Both the position numbers and the translations under genes were made by a program. Source: Piper betle (lineage: Eukaryota; Streptophyta; Magnoliopsida; Piperales; Piperaceae). Taken from it: a stretch of 64,000 nt of DNA. Shown here in pieces: positions 1 to 12,132 of the stretch. Below the pieces are notes generated by a model. The model had not been told where the DNA came from and did no database searches. It saw nothing but the letters and a program-made list of their open reading frames with translations. The stretch is taken from positions 124,001 to 188,000 of the forward strand of contig JAURVB010014813.1 in assembly GCA_033002965.1 (NCBI GenBank), in the 5' to 3' direction. Positions within the stretch are counted from its first letter, which is position 1. Every line of letters starts with the position of its first letter.

Positions 1-360
1 AATGGGATTCATCTTATCCTGCAAAGCTAGTTAATGCTGCAACAGCTTTCTGTTTAATTTCTTTGGGCAGCAAGTGAATGCTTTCTTCTTGCATGCATCA
101 ATCAGGAAATTAAATAACATGTAGCTTTGAAAAAAAATCAGCTTCCTACTAGTACTGACAGACCAAAAGTTTGCCTTCCTTCCCCAATATCTAAGCATGT
201 TTTATTATTTTCGCACCTAAATATATAAAAGGCCAGTCGGATCATATATGGAGTGAAAACAATATTGTATATAATTCATCCTGATCATCATTTTTTCCAC
301 CTTGCACTATATGTCAAGGATAACAAATCCACCACTGATATGAAAGAAATTTGAAGTAAA
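1..360. other. Intergenic, left edge of window
   Basis: AT-rich sequence with no recognisable gene, RNA or repeat. It may be the interior of the CACTA-type element whose terminus lies just to the right, because no second terminus is visible inside the window. Confidence 0.4.
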
Positions 361-445
361 GTTTATTGACGATGTTCTTTGTGACGAATCTTATAAAACT
401 TCAGCGACAAATTCATCGTCGCTGATGCTATGTTTTCTGGTAGTG
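361..445 (-). mobile_element. Terminus of a CACTA (En/Spm-like) DNA transposon
   Basis: Read on the minus strand from position 445, the sequence begins CACTACCAGAAAA, the canonical CACTA terminal inverted repeat. It is followed by subterminal copies of a GTCGCTGA/TCAGCGAC motif in both orientations, including a small hairpin near 401-425. CACTA elements carry such short subterminal repeats as transposase binding sites. The element should extend leftwards. I find no matching terminus in 1-360, so the other end is outside the window or lost. No transposase coding is visible here, so it is a remnant or a non-autonomous copy. Confidence 0.6.
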
Positions 446-3400
446 TTATCCCAGCTTCTGAATGCAAAAGAATAGTTGATTGCATTCACAATTAAGCATG
501 ACATGCACAATAATACTGGGGAGAAATAAGGTGATCATAAAAAAAAATCAAATTAATGCCTTTTATTCTCAGATATTGGTGATTGAATCACTTTTGTTGT
601 GTTAATTCTAATTTACATATAAATGACTCCAGTTTGGTTCAACTTAAAAATCATAATTACTAATTACTAATTACCTCTTGATCTCTGGTCCTCTCTTTGA
701 TATCAGGCTTGATTCAGATCTGGTGGCGGACCGAGCTACCCGAACCTATGGCATTCGCAGTTCAGATTCTGTAGGATAACTAGCTAGCTAGCCTAGGGTC
801 CTATGAGGGCAGTTTCTATTTGTTTTATTCTTAAATATTATTCACAACCTTAGAAAAATAAAATACATGAATAATAAACGGATATAACAAGCAATAATCA
901 GTAGCGATTAAAGGTGCTGAATGATAAATTTAAAATTTCAAAGGCTACTTGGTGATCAAGAAGTTAAAAAAAATTTTAAATAAATGAAAAGAAACTAATC
1001 TCTAAGTAGAGTACTTGCACATTCAACAAGTGAAAGTATTCTTCCAGTCTTGCACACGGTGAAGGCCGTTCAATACTCTGCTACTGTTCTCAAAAGTACA
1101 CTACGAGGCTAATTCTACCACACTATCAATTATCTCACTCTCATATACATACATACATACATACATATATATATATATATATGCTAGCTATGTTCAACTA
1201 ATGCATCAATCAATCACAACCCAAAAAAACATTCACGAGCACAAAAGCCACAATAATTCAATCTTTCAAAAGATACATTGTGTACGTACTTCTATGATAT
1301 ATATGTTACCATGCAGTTAAATCTTTGATCCAGTCAAAAGTAGGAAGAAGAAAACAAGAATGTGTAATAATATGTACATATGTAAATACCTTTGGCGCCC
1401 TTCTCTAGAATCTGAAACCCAACTTTTCTGCTTTAATACCGAGTAGCTCAGTTTGGCAGTTTTTCCCATCTTTTTCGCCGTTGGAATAAAGACCCATTGT
1501 TGTTTTTCCTGATCTCTGAATACCAAGTATAAGACTGTGAAAAAAAAAGAAGGTATAAGAGAGACAGCATGGAAAAAGCGGACAGGGCCACTGCGTTAAA
1601 AAGCAAAAGACCGGGGGAAGGGAAAGAAGATAAAGAGGAGAAAGGTTTTATTAAAGAGTGAGGGGGAAAGGAAAAGAAAAAAGTGTCTGCGTTCTTTATG
1701 TGCATGCAAAACGATGACACTTAAGGCCATGATTGTAGTCACTCGTTTCCCGGATCCCCAAATGACTCCTTTTGTACTTTAAAGAATATTTCTTTTCAAA
1801 ACGTACCTCCTTCCTCTTCAACTAGCTTCACATTTTTTCATTCTTTCTCGTATATTGGCCAAAAGGAATTAAGTGGTTGATTGGTGATTTAAAGATGTAG
1901 GAAGATGATCAATTGTTTTTGGGTTTTTTATCCGATAAAGAAAAATTACTATTAGTTTGTGTTGACACTCTTGTCATATCAGTTTAAATTAATTCAAAAT
2001 TTTAAATTGCAATGAAAGATATATGATGATGATAATTTATTCAATTTTTAAAAGTAGAGTCATTTAATTTTTTTTAATGAATGACTAGATTCACTTTGAA
2101 TTAATATCAAACAAATTCTTAATTAAAATTTGAACATGAATACTATTACTTACAAGTTGGTGATTTGTAATTATCACAAGCATGTTAAAGTATGAGCTAT
2201 AAGTCTCTTAGCCTAAAATGACTAGCTCTCCTTTAAAAAGAATTCATGATTTCCACCCACAAATCCATTTGATAAATACGAGATATATGTTCTACCACTC
2301 CTCAGAAAAGCATAGTTTTTTTTTTTTGGGGGGGGGGGGTTATTCATTTGTGTAGCCACATGTGTACGAGAATACAAAAATATTATGCAATTTTTCTTAT
2401 AAGTTTACGGAATTTTAGATCTTATATATACATTCGTAACATTCCCCATGCATAGAATAATATCCAATGATGATATTCGTAGACTGTGAATATATATAAT
2501 TGGGCAAAATATTGTGCATGAGCATGTACTATACACAGCACTATATATATATATATATATATAGTAAAATGTAAGTAGCGTGATAAATATTAAATGCTTT
2601 GTTTCCTGATCGATGAATGTTTGACTGGGAGTAAGACGATGAAGCCTTTTGGAGAAGTGGGGAAGTGAAATGATTTCTCATTCTCATTCCTTCCTTGTGA
2701 CTGTGAAAAAGCAAAGGCCAAAGCCCAGATTCTATTAGGTTTGAACAAACAATGAATGGAAGAATGTTTTGAGTGATAGTGGACGAGCAGATTTGCCATC
2801 CAAAGAGGCCCTGCAAAAATATGACTGTGCTACCTTTTCATAAGGTTGTAATCCGATAAAAGAGAAAGCGGTTAGCCACTGAGATCAAGAGCTGGCTCCT
2901 TGTCATAAGTTGGTCACTTTTTAGAATATGTTCTCTCTTGTTAGAACAGTTACAAGCAAAGTTGAAATATTAAGAGCAGTTATAAGCAAAGATTTAATAT
3001 TGTCGTCGATCTTACAAAGGTGTATGTCACTCAATGGGAAGACAAATAATACATATAATTAAATACTCAACAATACTTACAGAATTTATAGACCACATAG
3101 AAACATTGGAAGCAGTACATGCATAGGTCACATCTTTATCACCAGTTTCTGTGAAAAAGAATCTTCATAGCCTGTTATGAAGGGACATGGCTTGTCAAAT
3201 ATTTGATTAGCCAGCTAACTTCTATACGGATCCATGGTATTTAACTTTGATCTAAGTTTCTTCACCTTGTACGACACTTGATAGCAGGTTGATCACGAAA
3301 AAATGATTTGTCTACATAAATATCAAGGAACCCAGAACTCAGAAGAAGCCTTCAACCACTATCAAAATGAGTATAACTTGGTGGTAGTGGAGTCCTAGGA

Positions 3401-6025
3401 ACAGTTGAAGAAAAAGATGGCTAAAAGCAAGCAGATAATAAAGCTACTCTTGTCTCTGTTAAATGGTTTGTCTGGAACAAAGATTATGATTTATAATGTG
3501 AGCTATAATTTGCATAGATAATAGATATAAAACGCTTGTCATTTGTAACAAGTCATCAAGTTGGGGGATATAGACAATTGATCAGCAGAGCGCCGGTGTA
3601 CGGATCAGCCTCCCTATACGGTATAAGTAGAAGAAATCCTCCTATATCCACCTTTTTTTAGATAAAATATATATGTATATAGATAAAAGGGTGCACCTAA
3701 ATCTCTCTGACGGAGTAAAAAAGCATGCTTATTGACTAGCCCCTAAATCTTCACCCATGCTGCTGATTAAACTAACAATATTGTCTCCATGGAAAGTATG
3801 AACCATATCCATAAAGCAGAGTCCATATCATACATAAACATCTGTGTCTGTCTGCTGGGAATTCAATATACATATACACATGATCTAATATTTGGCTTTC
3901 TACACAAGATGGGTTTCCAAAGAACAACTGTATCTGAGGGGAATAAATCATGGAATCTCCCTGTTCATGAAAGAGAAAACAAGACATCCCCACCACACAG
4001 GCCCAGGGAGATTGGCCAACAAGGGGAAGACTAGAACTTGTTTATTTATTTGTTTAGAAGAGGAGATAACGAGTTTCAACTTGAGAATTGTAATAAAAAC
4101 AAAGGATAGATGATAAGAAGGAATGGCCAAAAAGAGGAATGCTTGTCATAGTCGAGAGGGAGGCCTGAAAGATATCACGCATGCCTTCCAAGCTGACAGG
4201 CTCTTTGCCCCCAGTAAGGCGCTGCTTTTCAAGCTCCCCAGCATGGATTCTCATTGTCTGTAAAAACCCATCACTTCGTTCAAGGGAGATCACTTTTTCT
4301 TCCCTCACCTTTTTCTCTTTAACGGGACCTACGACCAAAAAGACAATGTGGGTTGTCTTTGTTTTTAATCTTTCCTGCATGGGAACTGAGCAAGAATAAT
4401 TGAAGCTTTGTTTGTGGAATGCCTTCCCATGGCCATCATTGCCCAATGCCAAAGAGCTCGGGGGTTGGAGTTGGACTGGTTCTCAGTCTTGACGGTGCAA
4501 CCTTTTCCTAGTAGTTCTCGAGGAATGTCTCAGACAATGTGAGCATTTTGATCCCATTTTCTTCACAAATCGTAAGGCTAAATTCTTGGGGGTCTCTGAA
4601 ATAGTTTCCCAAAGACCACAATAGAGAGGTAAGTCGAATAGGAGAGGGAGCATGATAGGATGGTCACACGTGATCATGACAAGTGAATTATGATATGAGC
4701 CAATTGAGCATCAACTGTCTCATCCTCATTAGCTCATCAGTGATAGGACTCAGGCCTCTACGACTTTGTTCCTCATATTCTTGCTCATAATTAGAAGAAA
4801 AATTAAACGATCGAGCTATAATATGTAGTCAATGAACGGGAATCAGCTTTACCTTAATGTTTTTTAGTTGGTTAATGAAATAATGTTTTTAGCTTCCATA
4901 TTATTAGGATCTTCGAACTTCAAATCTCCATTAGCTAATCAACAAAGAACATTATTTAATCTAGGCTTCTACGTAAAAAATGTGACGATGCTTCCATTCT
5001 TAGTTAAGCTCGATCGACAAAAATTAGCCCAAGATAATAATTTTGTTTAATTTTTTTATATAAAAACGAGAGACAGAGATTTACTTTTAGTTTATTTTTC
5101 CTTGAACTTTGATATATGCCAGAGTATCCCACAGCTTTGATTTACTATCAACAAGCTACTCTGCTGCAGCAAAAGCTTAGAAGAAGCCTTGCATTTTAAT
5201 TGCCTGGGCGTTGCAGAACGGGAGATTTTCTCCCCTCCAAACATGTACAATTTGTTCAAGTTCCATCATCTATTATCTAATTGTATAAATTAGGACGGAA
5301 GCTAGATATTATACTCTCTTTCTAGTCAGTGACGCTTAGAATATCTGTAATTTTTTTGGGAAAAAGTTTGTATTTTGATGCTCCATAAAGAAGAGAATGC
5401 TCCTGTTTCAAAATGTCAAAAACACAAATATTTGAACTTTTTTCCCCCACAAACTTTGAACTTCAATGTTGAAGATAACGAATTCCTACTTTTCAATTCT
5501 CATACTAATAAGTCAAATCAAGAAATTAAATGATGGTTGGTTTAACTTATTTTTGAAAAACAAAGAAAATATATGGATATAAACTAAAAATTTTATAAGT
5601 ATTAACAAAAAATCAAAGCCTTACTCTGAAAACTTTGAACCAGTTTTGCCTCAAATCTCCAAATGACAACAAAAACAAGCCTAGCAAGGCTGTTCATTGC
5701 AATATGGCTCGGAATAAATACATGAAACAAACCAATGGCAGCAAAATCATTATATCACCGATATGAAAATCAGAAGAAGTGGCCTAATTCAAATCTTTGT
5801 GAAGCCGGTTGCTCATTGATCGATCATCCACACCACAAAAGCTCCAAGGCACGTGCATCGACCGGGAGATGTGAACAGCCCTCTCTACAAGCCTCCGCAC
5901 AAAAACTTGAGAACTTGATAGCAGGACAATGCACGAAATAGAGCAACTGAAGCCCAAGGCCCCAAACCACTGACGAGCATAAAAAGCCTTATTAAGCTGG
6001 GATGCGAGCCCTACCTCATGTCTGA
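446..6025. other. Long intergenic region with microsatellites
   Basis: AT-rich and without a recognisable gene over 5.6 kb. It contains an (ATAC)n/(AT)n microsatellite at 1144-1182, a T12 run directly followed by G12 at 2316-2339, and an (AT)n tract at 2542-2563. The longest open frames are not recognisable. One of 132 codons on the minus strand (4054-4452) contains a charged, protein-like stretch (SLERSDGFLQTMRIHAGELE) but matches no family I know and has no clear splice context. Confidence 0.5.
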
Positions 6026-8395
6026 CTACTTCTCCCAAAGAATTTGCTCATCAATTTTAGTTAGATACAGATCATCCAAACGTTTCCATGTCTATCCTCT
6101 CAACACCCAACCAATTTGATTCTCCCTGATCAAGCTCAGCCATAATTACTCTAGCTCTTCTGTGCCAGCCAACTTTTCCATAACCGTGGTAACCAAATCC
6201 ACTTCCATGGCAAAACCACGTGCCTTCTAGCTGTCCACAGAAGTCATTCAAATGATCATGGCCCAGAAATTCCCCCTTCACATTTCCCATAGAAACAAGG
6301 GTTTGAAGAACACCTGAATTATAAATTGGGGAAGCAACAGCCTCCTGAAATACACCCACAATTGGCTTCCACCAGAGTTGTCGAACATCTGGAATAGGGA
6401 TATGAAAGAAAGTCAATGCTGGTACGTTTACATCCTGAAAATATAAGGACACAAAGTTAGAGTTCCTTGGTTGTATATTTAGCATTTTTCAGTCCACTTG
6501 AACAGCAAGCATTAAAACACATCAATGTAAATAATTTTCTTCCACAATAAGCAGAGAACAAAAAAAAATTCATTACCAGCACCCTTTCTGATACTGTATG
6601 GAGCCAGTGAAGTTGAGACTCCTTGATCCAATCATATCTTCGAATAGTATCTACAGTAATTTTATCTCTACTGTCAAGAAAGTAAAGATTAAGAATGCCG
6701 TTGTTAGCAAAAATAGAACTTGTGGCACCATGCACTTTCAGATCATAATTTCCAAACCCATCAATATCAGCAACTTCTAACTCGCCCTCCAAGTTTAAAT
6801 CATGTGGATTAACCTGAGATATTGAATAATCCATATTAGACAGAAAAGACATCAGCTCTTCGCGAGCCAGTAGATTTTTGGTCATGGTTGCCCAAAATTG
6901 CAGCTCAAGGAAGCTTCGACTCTATAACCGGAGCAAACACATCAATCAATGATTCAGCTAGCATCAGATTTACTTGCCCCAAAAATAGTGTCTCCTGTTG
7001 GACCACTCCAAGAGCAAACAACTTTCAATCAGCTAGAAGCATCACCAAACAATATATGATCAGGCAACAGGAAGGAATGAGCTCTTCAGCAGTAAAGCCC
7101 ATAAAACATTACAGATATATTTTCAACCAAAAAACGTCTTTGCATTTAAATATTTATTCACCTATCCATCATAGTTTACACAATAGGGTTCCTAAGGACA
7201 GTCATAAGTTGTGGCAGGAAGTTAAAATACTTCTCATTAAGGTAATTTGCAAATACCAAAGAAGAACCATACTAAAAAAAAATTAGGATGTTCTGCCTTT
7301 ATCACGTTAGATCTCTTGTGTAAAACCATATCAAACTTAACAAAAAAAGTATCGCTTAAAACCAAGAGTGAAGAAAATTAATACCTAGCATAACCAAAAT
7401 GCCAAGTGCTGGAGACAAAAAGTTCAGGCACAATAACAGATTAATATAGAAGAGACACCACAGCTGATTAACATAGGAGAGATGCAGGAAATACGCACAA
7501 AATCAACTACATCAAACCACAGCAATAATTGGAGGCATATTATTTGCAAAAAAAATCTACCTTGTGCAGTTTAATGTGCCATGGAAAACAGAAGAAAATT
7601 GATGCAAATAAAATGCCGTAAGCCATCAGGAATCAGTAAGAACCACCAACCGCAAGTAACAATTAATTTAGAAAAAAAACCACTTGCAACAAATCAGGGC
7701 AATAGCCAACATAAGTTAGAAAGTAAGAAGTATACACAAAGAGCAAGAATAAAGATGTAGTCAATTCCCATCCCAAAACAAAAAAATGTAACTCTATATC
7801 ATTGGAACTTACAGTAACTTGCAGAGCAAAGATACAAATTTACTTTTTAAAAATGTACACACTTACCAATCAATAAAGCTAAGTACCAATCACACATCAC
7901 TGCTATTTCAACCAGTAGAAAACAATTTTCATCAGAATCAAACCTGTAAAAGATACAAAATCCGGCCTTTCGGCATCAATGATCCTCCTGAGAAACCGGG
8001 TAGTGTTGAGATCGGAGCAATAGCGGTACTCAGACGCCGCAACATCTCTGCACCTGCTCAAACCCCCATTCCCGTAATGCAGGTCCGCAGCCTGCCCATT
8101 CCTCAAAACCATCCATTCCAAAACCAGCAACAAACCCTCAAACATCACCAAATTACGCGACCAACCAAAAACAAAAAAAGCGATCGATAACCTGTAGGAT
8201 CTTGAAAGCGCCGTCGTATCGAAATCGGAGAGGAGCTCGGCCGATTTCTTGACACTCGCGGTCTCGTGCCTTAGGAAGAGGCGGGGCAAGAGAGATTGGA
8301 GAAGGAAAAGGGGAGCGGCGACGAAGAGGGGGTGAAGGATGATCGCAAGCGGCGGAGGACACCAAAATCGCTTCTTTCGACGAGAACGCCGGCAA
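6026..8395 (-). pseudogene. Purple acid phosphatase (PAP16/PAP28 group) pseudogene
   Basis: The family comprises plant metallophosphoesterases of the small PAP14/16/28/29 clade, usually secreted or vacuolar. Four exons fit: 8192-8395, 7944-8091, 6577-6994 and 6026-6434, all with GT-AG borders. The ordered metallophosphoesterase motifs are present: ADLHYGNG, GDTIFG, GNHDQ, FHIPIP and GHDHLNDFCG. The third exon is broken three times: one extra base near 6957-6962, a TGA where the family has Trp after LP (6905-6907), and two missing bases near 6868-6872. The last exon shifts frame again near 6088-6092, after which the family C-terminus (WKRLDD...DEQILWE) continues to a stop at 6026. The first exon in the frame of FRYDGAFKILQ lacks a signal peptide. 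A hydrophobic stretch lies in another frame just upstream. Family identity is strong. Loss of function is likely but rests on one sequence copy. Confidence 0.85.
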
Positions 8396-9184
8396 CGATC
8401 ACGGCCGCCGCGGCGGAGTTGGGAAGTGGGGATGGCGATGACGGACGTGGACGCGGGAAATGAGTCAACTACGGCAAGAAATGTTTTTTTTTAAATAAAT
8501 TAATTTTTGTAGTTGGGAAAAAAATATTAATAAAACAAGAATAAAATTTTAAATACAAACACAATAATACCATTAAAGTTAGTTTTGTTGTTTATATAGT
8601 TTTAATTGTTTTGTTTTATTTAAAGCCACATGTCGTTCCTGGTTTAATCTAGTTTATTTATCCCATGATTATTTATAGTATGATAGTATCCATATGTACG
8701 TGTTTATGCATTTACTGATGTAATAAACATATAGTAAACACCGCGCAACATACCTGGTAAAATAATCAATAAAGATGAAAGAAAACAAAAGTATTTTACA
8801 ACCACAGTTATTAAAATATATTTTTAATAAATGATTATTGAGTTTTTAAAATGACTAGGTTCTTTGTAAATTTATTATTATATCAATATTGGTGTGGTAG
8901 ACATTGAATCTTGCAAACAAAATCAACATAAAAACTTTTGTTACCAATTTTCAATACAAACAAAAGTTTTGAATGCAAACAATACTTTGGTTACTTTTGC
9001 CCACGCTGTATTCCTCAACATAACTCAAACAACCATATTTACAAAAATATTTCTATACCATATTTATACACTATAATATCCACATATAGTAAGTATAAGT
9101 CATCAATAATATAATATTCTTGTTTAAAATGTATAAGTAATCAAGTCTTGAAAAATACCCAAAAGAAGTGACATTTAAGGGAAA
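8396..9184. other. AT-rich intergenic
   Basis: Upstream of the phosphatase pseudogene. Only AT-rich DNA is visible beyond about 8470, with no gene or clear element. Confidence 0.4.
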
Positions 9185-10155
9185 AACTAATAATAAAGGG
9201 TGCGACCATTATGAGTAAAAATAGTGGGTGCAACCATTATGAATGAAACTAAAGGATATGAGTATTATAATAAAGGGTACAACAATAATATGGACAAGTG
9301 AAAATTAAAGGTGTAACTATTAAAAGAGACAATAAAGAGTGAGATAATAAGTAGTGCAACCATCAGAAGTTGAATATCTAGACATGATATGTATGAGTCA
9401 TCAACAATATAATATTATTATTTAATATGTACAACTAATCTATACTTTTAAGTATTAAAAAAACCAACTCTTCTAAAAGAAGTGATGTTTGGTAAAAAAA
9501 TAATAACTAAATGTGCAATAACAAAGGGTGTGACTATTAAGAGTTAAAATAAAGAGTGGGACTATTAGGAGTTAAAATAAAATGCACAACTATTATGAGT
9601 GAAAATAGAGTGTACAATCATTTAAAGTGACAATAATGGGAGCAATGGTGCAACTATTAGAAGTGAAAATAAAAGAGTGTGACCGCTATAAGTGAAAATA
9701 AAGAGTTCGATCATTAGAAGTGACAATAAAAAGTGTGACAATAAAAGGGTGCAATCATTAAAATAAAATAAACAAAGGATGCAACTATTATAAGTGACAG
9801 TAAAGGGTGTGACAATAAAGGGTACAATCATTAGAAATCTAATATCCACAATATGTATAAGTCATCAATAATATAATACTATTGTTCAATATATATAATT
9901 AATCAATTCTTACAAGTTTTTTTTAAACTAACTTTTCTAAGATAATTAATGTTAAAAAAATTATAATAAAAGGTGCAACAAATAAAGTGTACAATAGGAG
10001 TGAAAATAAAATGTGTGACCATTAGAAATTTAAAAGTGATAATAAAGAGTATGACTATAAATAGTACAATCATTAGAAGTGAAAGCAAAGAGTACAATCA
10101 TTAAAAATGACAATAAAGAGCGTGACAATAAAATGTGAAATTATTAGAAGTCACA
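9185..10155. repeat. Degenerate minisatellite-like array, about 1 kb
   Basis: Dozens of imperfect copies of a unit of roughly 20-30 bases combining GTGAAAATAAAG, GGGTGYGAC or GGTGCAAC, and CATTAGAA or TATTATGA. Two stretches containing GTATAAGTCATCAATAATATAAT-like text (near 9092 and 9857) show a larger duplication superimposed on the array. Strand asymmetry is strong: purine-rich on the plus strand. There is no coding potential. Confidence 0.75.
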
Positions 10156-12132
10156 TTTATTATATTTTAATAAATAGATATTAAAATAATCATAATAAAA
10201 TGAAAAAATTAGACATGATTAAATAAAAATAATTTAATTACAAATATATACAAAATATTTATTTTTAAACTTCCATTAAAACAAATTTCTGAAATTTAAA
10301 AAGGAAACATAAAAGAACAAATATTATAAAATAGTTTCAAGTTTTTTTTAAAAAAAATTATTAAAGGAATGGATTACAAAGATGATAAGAAATTACATTT
10401 GGCAAAACCAAGGAAATGGCAGACATGATTGAAAAAATAATAAAATTAAAAAATAACATTTTTTCTATATTTTAGATAGAACAAGCCTCATAAATTTAAT
10501 AAGGAAAATATATAAAATTTTTACAGTTTTAAAGTGAAAAATAATAATTAAAAATAGTTGAATATGGTTTAAAAAAAGATTATTGAAGAAATGATTGGAA
10601 AATATAATAAAAAAAGTCATTACTTAAATTGATTTAAAAGAATCTCGTCGAGGAGAAACCACATGAAACAAATACAATGAGATTTAAAAAAAAAAGATTG
10701 GACATATTTTAAAAGATCGAATGAATACATCTAAACAACATAGTAATATGTTTCTCTTTCTTCCATTAAGTGGTCAATGATAAATTGAGAATGTAATCTT
10801 TAGGAAAAAGAAGCAGAGATAGAAATTTTTGGGAGAAAGATCAGAATTTATTAAAAAAGTTTGGATAAAATAAGATACAACCATATAAACATAACCTTTT
10901 TAAAAAAGCCACTAACCACTAAGTGTAGATACTAGTACCCATTTTAAAAAAAGTATTATTTTATAACGAAATACATCTTATAAGAATGTCACTTTTCAAA
11001 TAATTGCATACACTTAAAAGTAATGAGTGTCTTTTTTCAAATAATTACATATACTTAAAAGTAACAAGACACATTTCGTAAGAGTAAATTACATTTGGGT
11101 GTGCAGGAGCAGTGTCTCTTTAGAGTAAATTTGGAAAAAAATCCTTCCACTCTTATGATTAGATATTATATTATCACGACTTCAATTGAGTTATTATTTA
11201 TGAGCTGGTAAACTCCTCATCACAAAGACCAAACAAACTTAAATAAGTTGCTGTTTACACGCAAAACTAATAATAAATATTTGGGCTCGACTTCGATCAA
11301 TTCAAGTTCAAAAGAAAATCATGAATTGAGCCAAATTAAAATCCAGCCACAGGCTCAATTAAGAGAAAAACACAATGCATTAAAACCCCCAGAACGATAA
11401 TTTTCTATATGTTCTCTAATGTTTTTAAAGGTTCTTGCCGTTTGGAAGTCTGCATGTGGGGCTCTTATGCACACTTGATAACCTTTGTGTTACCGGATAA
11501 TTTCTGTAGCACTGTCAGTACTTAGAAGAACTTGAAAACATACGAAAACCATTTCGCACTTAGCATTCTCTTTTTATAGAACTACTGGCAGCATTATATG
11601 CACGGTCCTAGAGATCAGATTCCGAGTGCCATTTTTTTAATTATATTTTAATTAATCAAATCTTCTTTTCATCAGAGAACTCGACTTTTGATACCCCTTC
11701 TATATTAATAAGTGTTGGCATGCATTAGTAGATACAATGCGTTTTACCTATTATATTATTCCATATTATTTTTTAAAAAAGATATTATTCTATATTCTAG
11801 AACTACACTTTATGAGATTAGCAGAAAGCATAGATTTCATAGCAAAATATATATAAACACTCCAGGGGCACAAGAAATAAGTTAGTATGATCCGAATTAT
11901 ATTTCTTATTTACACAAAAATTCAACCTCCCTTTTTTTTGAGGTCGACCACTCAAGGAGGAAGTTTGAAGAGGACGGACTGCTCACCCTTTTCAGGAACC
12001 GACTTGGCTAAGAACTGCTGCAATTGGTCAGTTGACAATTACTAAATGAATGTTCTTGCCACCTTTCAAGCAGTTAAGTTTAGCAGTGAAGGATATGCAG
12101 CAATTTGTCTATTCACATTAGAAGAATGACGA
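10156..12132. other. AT-rich intergenic downstream of the KH gene
   Basis: No gene recognised. The region includes a short duplicated motif near 10985-11060 (TTTTCAAATAATTGCATA-like, twice) and a stretch at 11280-11360 with degenerate CAATTCAAGTTCAAA/GAGCC text typical of old plant repeats. Confidence 0.4.

Noticed and set aside
4054..4452. 132-codon minus-strand open frame
   Set aside because: Parts look protein-like, but I recognise no family and no splice partners, so I do not call a gene. A protein search would decide.
9185..10155. CRISPR-like array
   Set aside because: Units are degenerate and there are no conserved repeat/spacer boundaries. This is plant DNA.
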